A stretch of DNA of 64,000 nt from Pseudomonas sp. Root562 (lineage in GTDB: Bacteria; Pseudomonadota; Gammaproteobacteria; Pseudomonadales; Pseudomonadaceae), in assembly GCF_001427125.1 (NCBI RefSeq), contig NZ_LMGK01000009.1, positions 20,784 to 84,783 of the forward strand, written 5' to 3'. Below the pieces are notes generated by a model. It was not told the origin of the DNA and searched no databases. It worked only from the letters and a program-made list of their open reading frames with translations. The position numbers and the translations under genes are program-made. This document shows, in pieces, positions 1-7,688 of this stretch; position 1 is the first letter of the stretch, and every line of letters starts with the position of its first letter.

Positions 1-731
1 CGCCCCACCATCAAGGTGACCAGTTGTTCACTGTTGTAACTGGCCATCGGCTCGACGCACACCAGGTTGCCGTCGCGCAGCACTGCAATGCGCTGGGCGA
101 CTTGGGCGAGTTCTTCCAGGCGATGGGAAATGTAGATGATCGACACGCCACGCGCTTGCAGACGGGTGATCTGCTCGAACAGCATCTCGACTTCGCGGGC
201 CGTCAGCATCGCGGTCGGCTCGTCGAGGATCAGAACATGACAGTCGCCGATCAGGTTGCGGGCAATCTCGACCATTTGCTGATGACCGATGCCCAGTTCG
301 CCAACCAGCGTGTCCGGATCGATTGCATCGAGCCCGACTTGTGCCATGGCTTCGATCGCCGCCTTGCGCAGTTGCTTGCGGCTGATCCAGCCGCCGTTGT
401 TCGGCAGGTTATCGAGAAACAGGTTTTCCGCCACCGACAAGGTCGGCAACAGATTGAGCTCCTGCATGACCATGCGAATGCCCAGATTCTCAGCCTGGGT
501 GCGGCTGCCCGGGCGATAGTCCTGCCCCTGAAATTGCATCTGGCCGGTGGTCGGCGTGACCAACCCGCCGATGATCTTCGACAGGGTGCTTTTGCCAGCG
601 CCATTTTCACCGGTCAGCGCCAGCACTTCCCCGCGCATCAGCGTCAGGTCGATGCCGGTCAGGACCGGTTGCGCATAGGTTTTGCCGATGCCGCTGACCG
701 AAAGGACAGCGTTCGGGTCGCGAACGGACAT
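1..731 (-). CDS. rbsA: Ribose ABC transporter ATP-binding protein RbsA (3' end outside window)
   Basis: This is the ATPase that powers sugar import together with RbsB and a permease expected beyond the window edge. The start is the ATG at 731, preceded by a GGAGAG ribosome site. The protein begins MSVRDPNAVLSVSGIGKTYA and has a Walker A motif (GENGAGKST, about residues 40-48), a Q-loop region and a Walker B segment (VLILDEPTA, followed by the switch HR in ISHRLEE). About 243 residues are present, roughly the first of two nucleotide-binding domains; RbsA-type proteins are about 500 residues. It lies 55 bases after rbsB in the same direction, so co-transcription is expected. Substrate specificity (ribose) is inferred from the RbsB neighbour; other pentose systems of this family look similar. 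Confidence 0.88.
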   Translation of the reverse strand, partial: MSVRDPNAVLSVSGIGKTYAQPVLTGIDLTLMRGEVLALTGENGAGKSTLSKIIGGLVTPTTGQMQFQGQDYRPGSRTQAENLGIRMVMQELNLLPTLSVAENLFLDNLPNNGGWISRKQLRKAAIEAMAQVGLDAIDPDTLVGELGIGHQQMVEIARNLIGDCHVLILDEPTAMLTAREVEMLFEQITRLQARGVSIIYISHRLEELAQVAQRIAVLRDGNLVCVEPMASYNSEQLVTLMVG

Positions 732-744
732 AAGAACTCTCCAT

Positions 745-768
745 GTGCTCGCCCGGACGGGCGAGCAC
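745..768 (-). other. rbsB-rbsA intercistronic stem-loop
   Basis: Positions 745-754 (GTGCTCGCCC) and 759-768 (GGGCGAGCAC) form a perfect 10-bp hairpin with a four-base loop. It lies between the rbsB stop and the rbsA ribosome site and has no T-run. Hairpins at this position after binding-protein genes commonly protect upstream mRNA, so that binding protein is made in excess over ATPase. That role is inferred here. Confidence 0.6.
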
Positions 769-786
769 CGTTGTGTCGCCAGAGGA

Positions 787-1746
787 CTACTTTTTAGTGA
801 CCAGCTCTACCGGCGTCTCGATCACGCCACTGGCGCTGCTGTCGACTTTCTCGCCCTTGATGATTTTCAGCGCGGTCTCGATGCCGAACACCGCTTGCTT
901 GGCGGCAAACTGATCCGCCGTGGCCAGCACGCGCCCGTCAGCGAGCATCGGCTTGATGGCGTTGATATTGTCATAGCCGACCACTTCAACCTTGCCGGCC
1001 TTGCCCGCGGCGCGTACCGCCGACACGACACCGAGCGCCATGCTGTCGTTACCGGCCAGCAGGGCTTTGGTTTGCGGGTATTCGCTGAGGATCGACGCGG
1101 CGACTTTGTTGCCCTTGTCGATCTCCCAGTCACCGGACTGAACCGAGACGACCTTGATCTGCGCCGCTTCCATCGCATCCTTGAAGCCGGCAGTGCGGGC
1201 CTGAGCGTTGGTGGTGGTGGACACGCCTTCGATGATGCCGACTTCGTCACCCGCCTTGAGCTGCTTGGCCAGGTACTCACCCACCAGTCGCGCGCCTTTA
1301 CGGTTGTCCGGGCCTACGAACGGAACATTGAGGTTCTTGCTTTTGACCACGGTCGGATCAAGCTGATTGTCGATGTTGATCACGGTGATACCGGCATCGA
1401 TGGCTTTCTTGATCACAGGAACCATGGCCTTGGAATCTGCGGGAGCGATCACCAGCGCATTGACCTTGGCCAGAATCATTTGCTCGACGATGCGCGTCTG
1501 GCCAGCGGTATCAGTCTCGTCCTTGATCCCGTTGGAAATCAGATCGAATTCACTGGAGTGTTCTTTCTGGTAGGCCTTGGCGCCATCTTCCATGGTCAGG
1601 AAGAATTCGTTGGCCAGGGATTTCATGACCAGGGCGACTTTAGGTTTTTCAGGCGTTTCGGCGAAAGCCGAAGAGACAGGCAACGCGGCGGATGCAGCAG
1701 CCAGCATTGCGACAGCGAGAAGACGTCCAGCGAATGGCAGCTTCAT
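787..1746 (-). CDS. rbsB: Ribose ABC transporter periplasmic substrate-binding protein RbsB
   Basis: This 319-residue periplasmic sugar-binding protein of the PBP1/LacI-like fold delivers ribose to the RbsAC importer. A Sec signal peptide is visible (MKLPFAGRLL... to about SAFA, residues 1-29). The mature part starts KPKVALVMKSLANEFF and carries family motifs NALVIAPADSKAMVPVIKKA, INIDNQLD, FVGPDNRKGARLVGEYL and LLAGNDSMALG. It is the first gene of the operon and is followed by rbsA. A LacI-family operator lies about 95 bases upstream of the start. Other D-sugars handled by this subfamily (allose, xylose) cannot be fully excluded, but the length and motifs fit RbsB best. Confidence 0.88.
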   Translation of the reverse strand: MKLPFAGRLLAVAMLAAASAALPVSSAFAETPEKPKVALVMKSLANEFFLTMEDGAKAYQKEHSSEFDLISNGIKDETDTAGQTRIVEQMILAKVNALVIAPADSKAMVPVIKKAIDAGITVINIDNQLDPTVVKSKNLNVPFVGPDNRKGARLVGEYLAKQLKAGDEVGIIEGVSTTTNAQARTAGFKDAMEAAQIKVVSVQSGDWEIDKGNKVAASILSEYPQTKALLAGNDSMALGVVSAVRAAGKAGKVEVVGYDNINAIKPMLADGRVLATADQFAAKQAVFGIETALKIIKGEKVDSSASGVIETPVELVTKK

Positions 1747-1840
1747 GGGTTCACTCCGATCTTATGATTATTGTGAGCAACGCTTGCGCTGACGTAAGCT
1801 GCGAGGCCTTCGCCGATGGTTTTAACCCATCAGTGAAGGC

Positions 1841-1856
1841 GCGCAAACGTTTGCGT
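1841..1856. promoter_or_regulatory. LacI-family operator upstream of rbsB
   Basis: The core CGCAAACGTTTGCG at 1842-1855 is a perfect palindrome with the central CG typical of LacI/PurR/RbsR-family operators. It lies in the intergenic region 86-105 bases before the rbsB start, where a ribose repressor would act. The cognate RbsR gene is not in the window; in pseudomonads it usually follows rbsC. Confidence 0.7.
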
Positions 1857-1920
1857 AGACCGGACTATGCGAATCTTGTCGAGATTTGTCAATGCTGTGA
1901 AACGTTGTCAGGGTAGCCGC

Positions 1921-2361
1921 TCACGCCGTAGTGCTGATCACGTTTCCAGAGCTTGTCAGCTCTTTCGCCAGCGCGGCCGCCACTTGCATCAATGCCGCAG
2001 ACGTATCGGCAATCTGTGCCTGAATCGACATGACGGCAGTGGCCTTGGCTTCTGCCGACTGGAACGACGCGGCTTGGGTTGCTGCCAATTGCTGTTGTTG
2101 CTCGCGCAGTTGTTGCTGCAACTCCTGCATGCGTTTGAGCAACATCTGCACCGCAATGCTTTGCTGGCTGTCGGTGCTTTGCGCTTTCTCGCTGCCCTGA
2201 GCGCCGCCGCCTAGACTTACCGACTTTTTATCGCCCCCTTCCAGCCCCAGGCGCTGCGTCGAAGATTCGGATGTCTCGTCAGTCAATGTCGCGACCGTCG
2301 ACGGCGCTTTACCACCGATGTTTATCACGGACGCATTTGGAAAACCGACGGTCAACGACAT
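1921..2361 (-). CDS. Hypothetical glutamine-rich coiled-coil protein
   Basis: This is a 146-residue protein of unknown function. The start ATG at 2361 is preceded by AGGGAG. The N-terminal half is rich in Gly, Ser and Thr. Residues about 70-95 form a Gln-rich heptad-like stretch (LLKRMQELQQQLREQQQQLAAT) that should be a coiled coil, followed by an Ala-rich amphipathic tail. There is no signal peptide or membrane segment. The composition recalls FlxA-like proteins, but I cannot confirm that. It is divergent from the asparaginase gene and shares its 327-base intergenic region, so it could respond to regulators bound there. Confidence 0.6.
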   Translation of the reverse strand: MSLTVGFPNASVINIGGKAPSTVATLTDETSESSTQRLGLEGGDKKSVSLGGGAQGSEKAQSTDSQQSIAVQMLLKRMQELQQQLREQQQQLAATQAASFQSAEAKATAVMSIQAQIADTSAALMQVAAALAKELTSSGNVISTTA

Positions 2362-2453
2362 GTGAACTCCCTGAAAAAATGATTCCTCAAGGACAGATCG
2401 GCGTGCGCAGCGATTTCTTTAACGCTCTTCGACAACCCACGCTTAAACAAACT

Positions 2454-2467
2454 TTCGGAGAGCCGAA
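2454..2467. promoter_or_regulatory. AauR-type enhancer box upstream of asparaginase
   Basis: TTCGGAGAGCCGAA matches the inverted repeat TTCGG-N4-CCGAA known as the binding motif of AauR, the response regulator for acidic amino acid use in pseudomonads. A degenerate second copy, GTCGG-AAAC-CCGGA, lies at 2485-2498. Both are about 90-130 bases upstream of a sigma-54-type promoter, a normal enhancer distance. Confidence 0.72.
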
Positions 2468-2559
2468 CGACAAACTCAAAATCAGTCGGAAACCCGGACG
2501 ACAGCGCGGTGAACCGCGTTGAAAATTTGTTTGAATCTTTAAACAAATCAGTTACTTGA

Positions 2560-3777
<1,218 letters not shown>

Positions 3778-3816
3778 TTCGCCCTCGCCCCACTGAATCC
3801 GGTCGGGCACCGTACA

Positions 3817-3844
3817 AGCCACTCGCCTGCGTCGGCGAGTGGCT
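3817..3844 (+). terminator. Hairpin after ansB
   Basis: A perfect 11-bp stem (AGCCACTCGCC / GGCGAGTGGCT) with a six-base loop lies 40 bases after the ansB stop. No T-run follows directly, so it may stabilise the mRNA or terminate inefficiently. Confidence 0.5.
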
Positions 3845-3931
3845 CGCATCTAACGACTGACAAAAAAATCCCTTCTTCCTACACCAAACGGAACAAATCG
3901 CTGTCAGAGGATTTTCTTGAATTTTAAGCAG

Positions 3932-3972
3932 TTGCGAAAATGCCTACAGTTAAATACTGTATGCACGTACAG
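3932..3972 (+). promoter_or_regulatory. SOS promoter with LexA box (DUF1654-endA operon)
   Basis: CTGTATGCACGTACAG at 3957-3972 fits the LexA consensus CTG-N10-CAG with a near-palindromic TATG/CGTA interior. A promoter with -35 TTGCGA (3932-3937), a 17-base spacer and -10 TACTGT (3955-3960) overlaps the box, so LexA binding would block polymerase. The box ends 18 bases before the GTG start of the first gene. Confidence 0.78.
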
Positions 3973-3990
3973 CTTAATAAGGATAATTCC

Positions 3991-4230
3991 GTGGACACCA
4001 CTTCTGCCTCACCTGACTCCTATGTACGCATGGGCACGCGCGTTCAGAAAATCATCAACTCCCCCACCGCTCAAAAAGCCAAGGCTGCGCTGATTTTCCG
4101 TCTCCCGGACGAACCGGTGGATGAGTGGGAACGTTTGCTCGAAGAAATCGATGAAAACGACAACGTCACCCTCGCCTATCGCGATGACGGCGGTGTGCAG
4201 ATTTTCTGGGTTGTGCCGAAGGAAGACTGA
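3991..4230 (+). CDS. DUF1654 family protein, SOS-controlled
   Basis: This is a small acidic 79-residue protein of the Pseudomonas DUF1654 type. The GTG at 3991 is chosen because AAGGAT lies just upstream; an ATG at 3940 would start inside the promoter and LexA box. Recognisable family features are SYVRMGTRVQKIINSPTAQ, ALIFRLPDEPVDEWERLLEEI and a terminal VTLAYRDDGGVQIFWV. There is no signal peptide, so it is cytoplasmic. Function is unknown. The endonuclease I gene starts four bases after the stop, and both sit behind one LexA box. A role linked to DNA damage, perhaps restraining or adapting the nuclease, is inference. Confidence 0.8.
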   Translation: MDTTSASPDSYVRMGTRVQKIINSPTAQKAKAALIFRLPDEPVDEWERLLEEIDENDNVTLAYRDDGGVQIFWVVPKED

Positions 4231-4234
4231 GTCA

Positions 4235-4924
4235 ATGAGTGTCCGTTGTTTCGCTTTGCTGTTTCTGCTGTTCACCATGGGCGCCCATGCCGATGCTCCA
4301 CGCACTTTCAGCGAGGCCAAGAAAGTCGCCTGGAAGTTGTATGCGCCGCAATCCACCGAGTTTTATTGCGGCTGCAAATACACAGGTAACCGGGTGAACC
4401 TCGCCGCCTGCGGCTATGTACCGCGCAAAAACGCCAAACGTGCTTCGCGTATCGAGTGGGAGCATATTGTTCCAGCCTGGCAAATTGGACATCAGCGCCA
4501 GTGCTGGCAGGAAGGCGGTCGCAAGAATTGCACACGGTATGACCCCGTTTATCAGAAAGCCGAGGCAGACTTGCATAACCTGGTGCCGAGCATCGGCGAG
4601 GTCAATGGCGATCGCAGCAACTTCAGTTTCGGTTGGCTGCCGGAGCAATCAGGCCAATACGGTTCGTGCCTGACTCAAGTTGATTTCAAGGCGAAAAAGG
4701 TCATGCCGCGCCCATCCATTCGCGGGATGATCGCCCGGACTTACTTCTACATGAGCAAACAGTACGGCTTGCGCTTGTCGAAACAGGACCGGCAACTGTA
4801 TGAAGCCTGGGATAAAACCTATCCGGTCCAGGCTTGGGAACGTCAGCGAAATCAAAGCGTGGCGTGCGTCATGGGGCGCGGCAATGAATTTGTCGGCTCA
4901 GTCGATATGAAAGCCTGCGGTTAA
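4235..4924 (+). CDS. endA: Endonuclease I (EndA), exported nuclease
   Basis: This 229-residue periplasmic or secreted nuclease has the beta-beta-alpha metal fold and cuts DNA (and RNA) nonspecifically. The signal peptide covers residues 1-19 (LLFTMGAHA). The catalytic His77 is in RIEWEHIVPA and the metal ligand Asn115 is in ADLHNLVPSIGEVNGDRSN. Several Cys (C45, C47, C59, C90, C99) suggest disulphides typical of EndA. The ATG at 4235 is chosen because it gives a clean signal peptide and follows the DUF1654 stop by four bases. An upstream in-frame ATG at 4121 would overlap that gene. The LexA box upstream implies damage-induced expression. Confidence 0.9.
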   Translation: MSVRCFALLFLLFTMGAHADAPRTFSEAKKVAWKLYAPQSTEFYCGCKYTGNRVNLAACGYVPRKNAKRASRIEWEHIVPAWQIGHQRQCWQEGGRKNCTRYDPVYQKAEADLHNLVPSIGEVNGDRSNFSFGWLPEQSGQYGSCLTQVDFKAKKVMPRPSIRGMIARTYFYMSKQYGLRLSKQDRQLYEAWDKTYPVQAWERQRNQSVACVMGRGNEFVGSVDMKACG

Positions 4925-4940
4925 ATGCTTTCTGAATGAC

Positions 4941-4976
4941 AAAAGGCCTCGGATCCGCCATCCGAGGCCTTTTTTG
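4941..4976 (+). terminator. Intrinsic terminator after endA
   Basis: AAAAGGCCTCGGAT pairs with ATCCGAGGCCTTTT around a short CCGCC loop and is followed by TTGTTTT. It lies 16 bases after the endA stop. The A-run on the other side lets it also serve the convergent lipoprotein gene. Confidence 0.85.
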
Positions 4977-5013
4977 TTTTCTAGCGCAGGCTTTGTTGCA
5001 GCGCCAAACGGTA

Positions 5014-5379
5014 TTACTGAACTGCCGGGCGCTCAAGCACCAACACTTCAATGTTCTGCTTCTTCGCCTTGACCAGCGCTGCGTTCACCTGCGCTTGCTT
5101 GGCGTCGGCTTCGGCCTTTGAGTTGTATGGCCCCATCAGAATCCGGGTCTTGCCGTTTTCGCGAATCACGTTGGATATGAAACTATGCTCGATCAGCCAG
5201 CCGCTGAGATCGCTGACCGCCTGCGGCGTTTCACCTCGCACTTCCAGATCCCATTGTGGACCCGAGACCTGAGCCGGGGTACCCACCGCTGTAGCCTGCG
5301 GCTTTGGCGCATCCACTCGCTTGCCCTCACCGCATCCCGCCAGCGCCAATACTGCAATCACCAAGACCATTTTGCGCAC
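5014..5379 (-). CDS. SPOR-domain lipoprotein
   Basis: This 121-residue lipoprotein has a lipobox LALAGC (Cys16). After a short Pro/Ala linker it has a C-terminal SPOR-like domain (about residues 42-115: WDLEVRGETPQAVSDLSGWLIEHSF, then ILMGPYNSKAEADAKQAQVNAALVKAKKQ). SPOR domains bind denuded glycan strands at division septa, so an envelope location is expected. Residue 2 after Cys is Glu rather than Asp, consistent with outer-membrane sorting. It appears monocistronic. It lies convergent to endA and divergent from rsmE. The specific role is unknown. Confidence 0.8.
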   Translation of the reverse strand: MRKMVLVIAVLALAGCGEGKRVDAPKPQATAVGTPAQVSGPQWDLEVRGETPQAVSDLSGWLIEHSFISNVIRENGKTRILMGPYNSKAEADAKQAQVNAALVKAKKQNIEVLVLERPAVQ

Positions 5380-5629
5380 TGCGTTTCCCTCTGAATGCTT
5401 AAAGCGCGGATTTTAGCACCCATGAATACTTCTCGAGTGCCGCAAAATGGGCTCAAAACAACGAGAATGATGGTTACGGCCTCTGTATAGTTACACCTTG
5501 GGAATTAATGCTGCATCTGCGCGTCAGAAAGAGGCACCCAAATTGTGAGACTTCGCACTAATCTATACATACCACCGACCTCTGCACTGTCCGAATCAGG
5601 TGCCCCAGAAAGCAATCAAGGAGAAGACC

Positions 5630-5824
5630 ATGCTGATACTCACCCGCAAAGTCGGTGAAAGCATAAACATTGGTGATGACATAACGATCACCATCCTCGG
5701 CGTAAGCGGCCAGCAAGTCAGGATTGGCATCAACGCCCCGAAAGACGTTGCGGTGCATCGCGAAGAGATCTATCAGCGCATTCAGGCTGGCCTGACTGCT
5801 CCGGACAAGCCGCAAACTCCCTGA
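5630..5824 (+). CDS. rsmE: RsmE, CsrA-family translational repressor
   Basis: This 64-residue RNA-binding dimer represses translation by covering GGA motifs at ribosome sites. It is antagonised by the RsmX/Y/Z sRNAs of the Gac system. The sequence [20 protein letters not shown] and the tail [20 protein letters not shown] match RsmE of P. fluorescens. RsmA differs mainly in its C-terminal tail. The RNA-contact residues Leu4 and Arg44 regions (VHREEI) are present. The ATG at 5630 follows AAGGAG at 5618-5623, itself a GGA motif that RsmE could bind for autoregulation (inference). A -10-like TATACA lies near 5565, with no confident -35. Confidence 0.93.
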   Translation: MLILTRKVGESINIGDDITITILGVSGQQVRIGINAPKDVAVHREEIYQRIQAGLTAPDKPQTP

Positions 5825-5915
5825 ATCCTGATGCAGTCAGTAGCCAGCCCGTTCACCCCCGGAACGACGGCTGGCTAAAGATTCTCGAAATGCAGCGCCG
5901 TTCCCCCCACACTCG

Positions 5916-6371
5916 TTACCCAAACGTCACGCCACGCGCCATACCAGTGGCTGCCATGACCATCAGCAGCATCAACATCCCTTCAACGTGACTGATGCGC
6001 GCAAACAGCTTCGCCCGCCCAGCCTCGATCGCCGTACCGCGCGCCAGCGCTACTCGCCATTTGATCAGCGTGATCATGGGCGCTACTTCCAGCAGCAGAA
6101 TCAGTACGAACAGGGTCATCTTCAGATGAAACAACGGCTGTTGCAGGTAATAGTCCGTGCCCTTTTCAAATCCGCCAAACGCTCGCATCCCACCGGTTAC
6201 CAACAGAATGAGCGCGGAAATTCCCCAAAGGTTGTCTGCGATCAGCACACTGCGAACTTCCCCCGTGCCAGCCGCCAAACGTCGAAAATTCGTACCACGC
6301 ACAAGAACCGCCCAGAATCCCAGCACAACCGCTAAAAGATGCACGGCCGCAAGAAGCCAGTGAGTCAGCAT
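5916..6371 (-). CDS. DUF2214 family inner-membrane protein
   Basis: This 151-residue integral membrane protein has about four hydrophobic helices: residues 5-24, 46-63, 80-103 and 128-148. A conserved start HWLLAAVHLLAVVLGFWAVLVRG resembles the DUF2214 family. The His residues near helix ends (H4, H11, H82, H128) could ligate haem, as in small cytochrome-b-like proteins, but this is only a suggestion. AAAGGAG precedes the ATG. The gene is transcribed like the three small genes upstream of it (6517-7206), yet a hairpin separates them. Confidence 0.75.
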   Translation of the reverse strand: MLTHWLLAAVHLLAVVLGFWAVLVRGTNFRRLAAGTGEVRSVLIADNLWGISALILLVTGGMRAFGGFEKGTDYYLQQPLFHLKMTLFVLILLLEVAPMITLIKWRVALARGTAIEAGRAKLFARISHVEGMLMLLMVMAATGMARGVTFG

Positions 6372-6488
6372 CGAGACACTCCTTTCAGGATGAGTTGAAT
6401 CAGCCTGTCAGTAGTAGCCCATCAATCAAAGGATTGCACTGGCGAGAAACTGCCGGGTTTGCCATAGCGGTCCATACGCCAGATACGA

Positions 6489-6514
6489 AGAGCCCAGCGC
6501 AATGGCTGGGCTCT
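6489..6514 (-). terminator. Hairpin after the 64-residue hypothetical gene
   Basis: AGAGCCCAGC (6489-6498) pairs perfectly with GCTGGGCTCT (6505-6514) around a six-base loop, directly after the stop at 6517. The T-run on the minus strand is poor, so it could also act on plus-strand transcripts, where TTATTTTCTGTTTT follows. Confidence 0.6.
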
Positions 6515-6516
6515 GG

Positions 6517-6711
6517 TTATTTTCTGTTTTCCATCATTTTATCGGCGAGGGCCTTGGCCCTTTCGATCAATAGATTCTGCCTGTCTTCGTGAGTGGCACC
6601 GCCGACGACAGGTGCCGTCAGATTACTTTCGGCAATCAACGCAGCGCAAAAATATTGATCCCAAACAGTCCTGTTTTCGGACGACTGCTGGTTCGTTTGA
6701 TCGGAGATCAT
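6517..6711 (-). CDS. Small hypothetical protein with WDQYF motif
   Basis: This is a 64-residue soluble protein of unknown function. AAAGGAG sits eight bases before the ATG, a strong ribosome site. The segment WDQYFCAALIAESN, followed by RQNLLIERAKALADKMM, resembles a motif seen in small phage-linked proteins of pseudomonads (W-D-x-Y-x-x-A-A-L then a helical tail). No membrane segment is present. It is the last of three small genes in the same direction and is followed by a hairpin. Its origin from an old phage cargo is only a guess. Confidence 0.6.
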   Translation of the reverse strand: MISDQTNQQSSENRTVWDQYFCAALIAESNLTAPVVGGATHEDRQNLLIERAKALADKMMENRK

Positions 6712-6751
6712 TGGTGACTCCTTTGGATCAGATCACGCCCGAGTCACAGCG

Positions 6752-6877
6752 TTACAGGATCCATCTTAGAAGTACATGAGTGGCGATCCACGGTGATGCT
6801 TGAACCACAGCCCATTGAAGCAGAAGGCAAATGAACAGGTAAGCCGCAAAGAATTGCATCATCGCACGCTTCCCCAT
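6752..6877 (-). CDS. 41-residue single-pass membrane peptide
   Basis: A short frame from ATG at 6877 to TAA at 6752 encodes MGKRAMMQFFAAYLFICLLL followed by QWAVVQASPWIATHVLLRWIL. It has a positively charged start, one hydrophobic helix (about residues 8-26) and a Trp-rich end. The ribosome site AGGAGAGGTG lies 4-13 bases upstream of the ATG, stronger than for many real genes. Codon choice is plausible for the genome. It lies between two other small genes with good ribosome sites. Expression is not proven; possible roles include a small membrane regulator or a toxin-like peptide. Confidence 0.5.
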   Translation of the reverse strand: MGKRAMMQFFAAYLFICLLLQWAVVQASPWIATHVLLRWIL

Positions 6878-6978
6878 TAACACCTCTCCTGCCTCATGAA
6901 CCAAGTCATGCGCCTGGCCGCCCGTTCTGATTGGATGAAGTTTGATGGTCGCAGTTCAATATCGAGCTGAAATGATTG

Positions 6979-7206
6979 TCATTTGGACTGCATCGAAGGT
7001 GCAGAAGCCTTCTTTTCCTCCAGGCTGGCATTCTTGCCTTCGGCTCGGCAGCGCCTGCAAGTGGTGGGTACGGGAGCCCAGCTGCAGTGATAGCGAAATT
7101 GCTCGCCGCATACAGAACAAATTGTCTCCGGCCACTCCCTGTTTCTACGTTCGCTCGTCAACGTTGCTTTCAGCTTTCGCATCGACTCGAGATTCTTCGC
7201 GCCCAT
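6979..7206 (-). CDS. Small zinc-ribbon protein
   Basis: This is a 75-residue basic protein with two Cys pairs, CSVC (about 30-33) and CRRC (about 50-53), spaced like a zinc ribbon. A Lys/Arg-rich N-terminus (MRKLKATLTSERRNRE) and a Lys-rich tail suggest nucleic-acid binding. GGAGAG precedes the ATG at 7206 by five bases. There is no export signal. It is the first of three co-directional small genes. The exact family is unknown to me. A competing reading frame on the opposite strand lacks a ribosome site and any recognisable motif. Confidence 0.6.
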   Translation of the reverse strand: MGAKNLESMRKLKATLTSERRNREWPETICSVCGEQFRYHCSWAPVPTTCRRCRAEGKNASLEEKKASAPSMQSK

Positions 7207-7373
7207 GAAAACTCTCCGGTTTTTTTGTTCACGGCCAAACGTTTTTTTCTTTAATCACCGACTGGCGCACTGCCGACGAGTTCAATGCAGTAGCTTGAGC
7301 GGTATGATGTTTTAGAGGGACGCGCTGAACTGGCGTTCTGAGATGGGTGTTTTGCAAATCGCAAAAAGCAAAA

Positions 7374-7399
7374 AGGGGTTACCGTTTCCGGTAACCCCT
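7374..7399 (-). terminator. Intrinsic terminator of tRNA-Val
   Basis: AGGGGTTACC (7374-7383) pairs with GGTAACCCCT (7390-7399). On the minus strand the stem is followed by TTTTTGCTTTTTGC. It lies 30 bases after the tRNA 3' end. The rest of 7207-7428 shows no gene. Confidence 0.88.
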
Positions 7400-7428
7400 C
7401 TAGACCGCCCAGCAGAGCGGATTTTGTT

Positions 7429-7504
7429 TGGTAGGCGCGATTGGACTCGAACCAACGACCCCCACCATGTCAAGGTGGTGCTCTAACCAACTGAGCTACG
7501 TGCC
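7429..7504 (-). tRNA. tRNA-Val (anticodon GAC)
   Basis: This 76-base cloverleaf starts GGCACGTAGCTCAGTTGG. The anticodon loop TTGACAT reads GAC, the T-loop GTTCGAGTC is intact and CCA is encoded at 7431-7429. It is a single gene with its own terminator. Confidence 0.95.
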
Positions 7505-7688
7505 TGCTGTGAGGCGGCATTCTACGGAATTCCGGAGGGGTGTCAACACCTTTTTTCGAGCTAACCCTATGAATATGCAAAATATTTAATTTTGCCGCTG
7601 CAAAGAAGATTTTCCGGTGGCTGGCGGTGGATTTTTAACTCGGGTAGGATCGACGCACTCGTAAAATATATTAAACAGAGGCTGCAGG

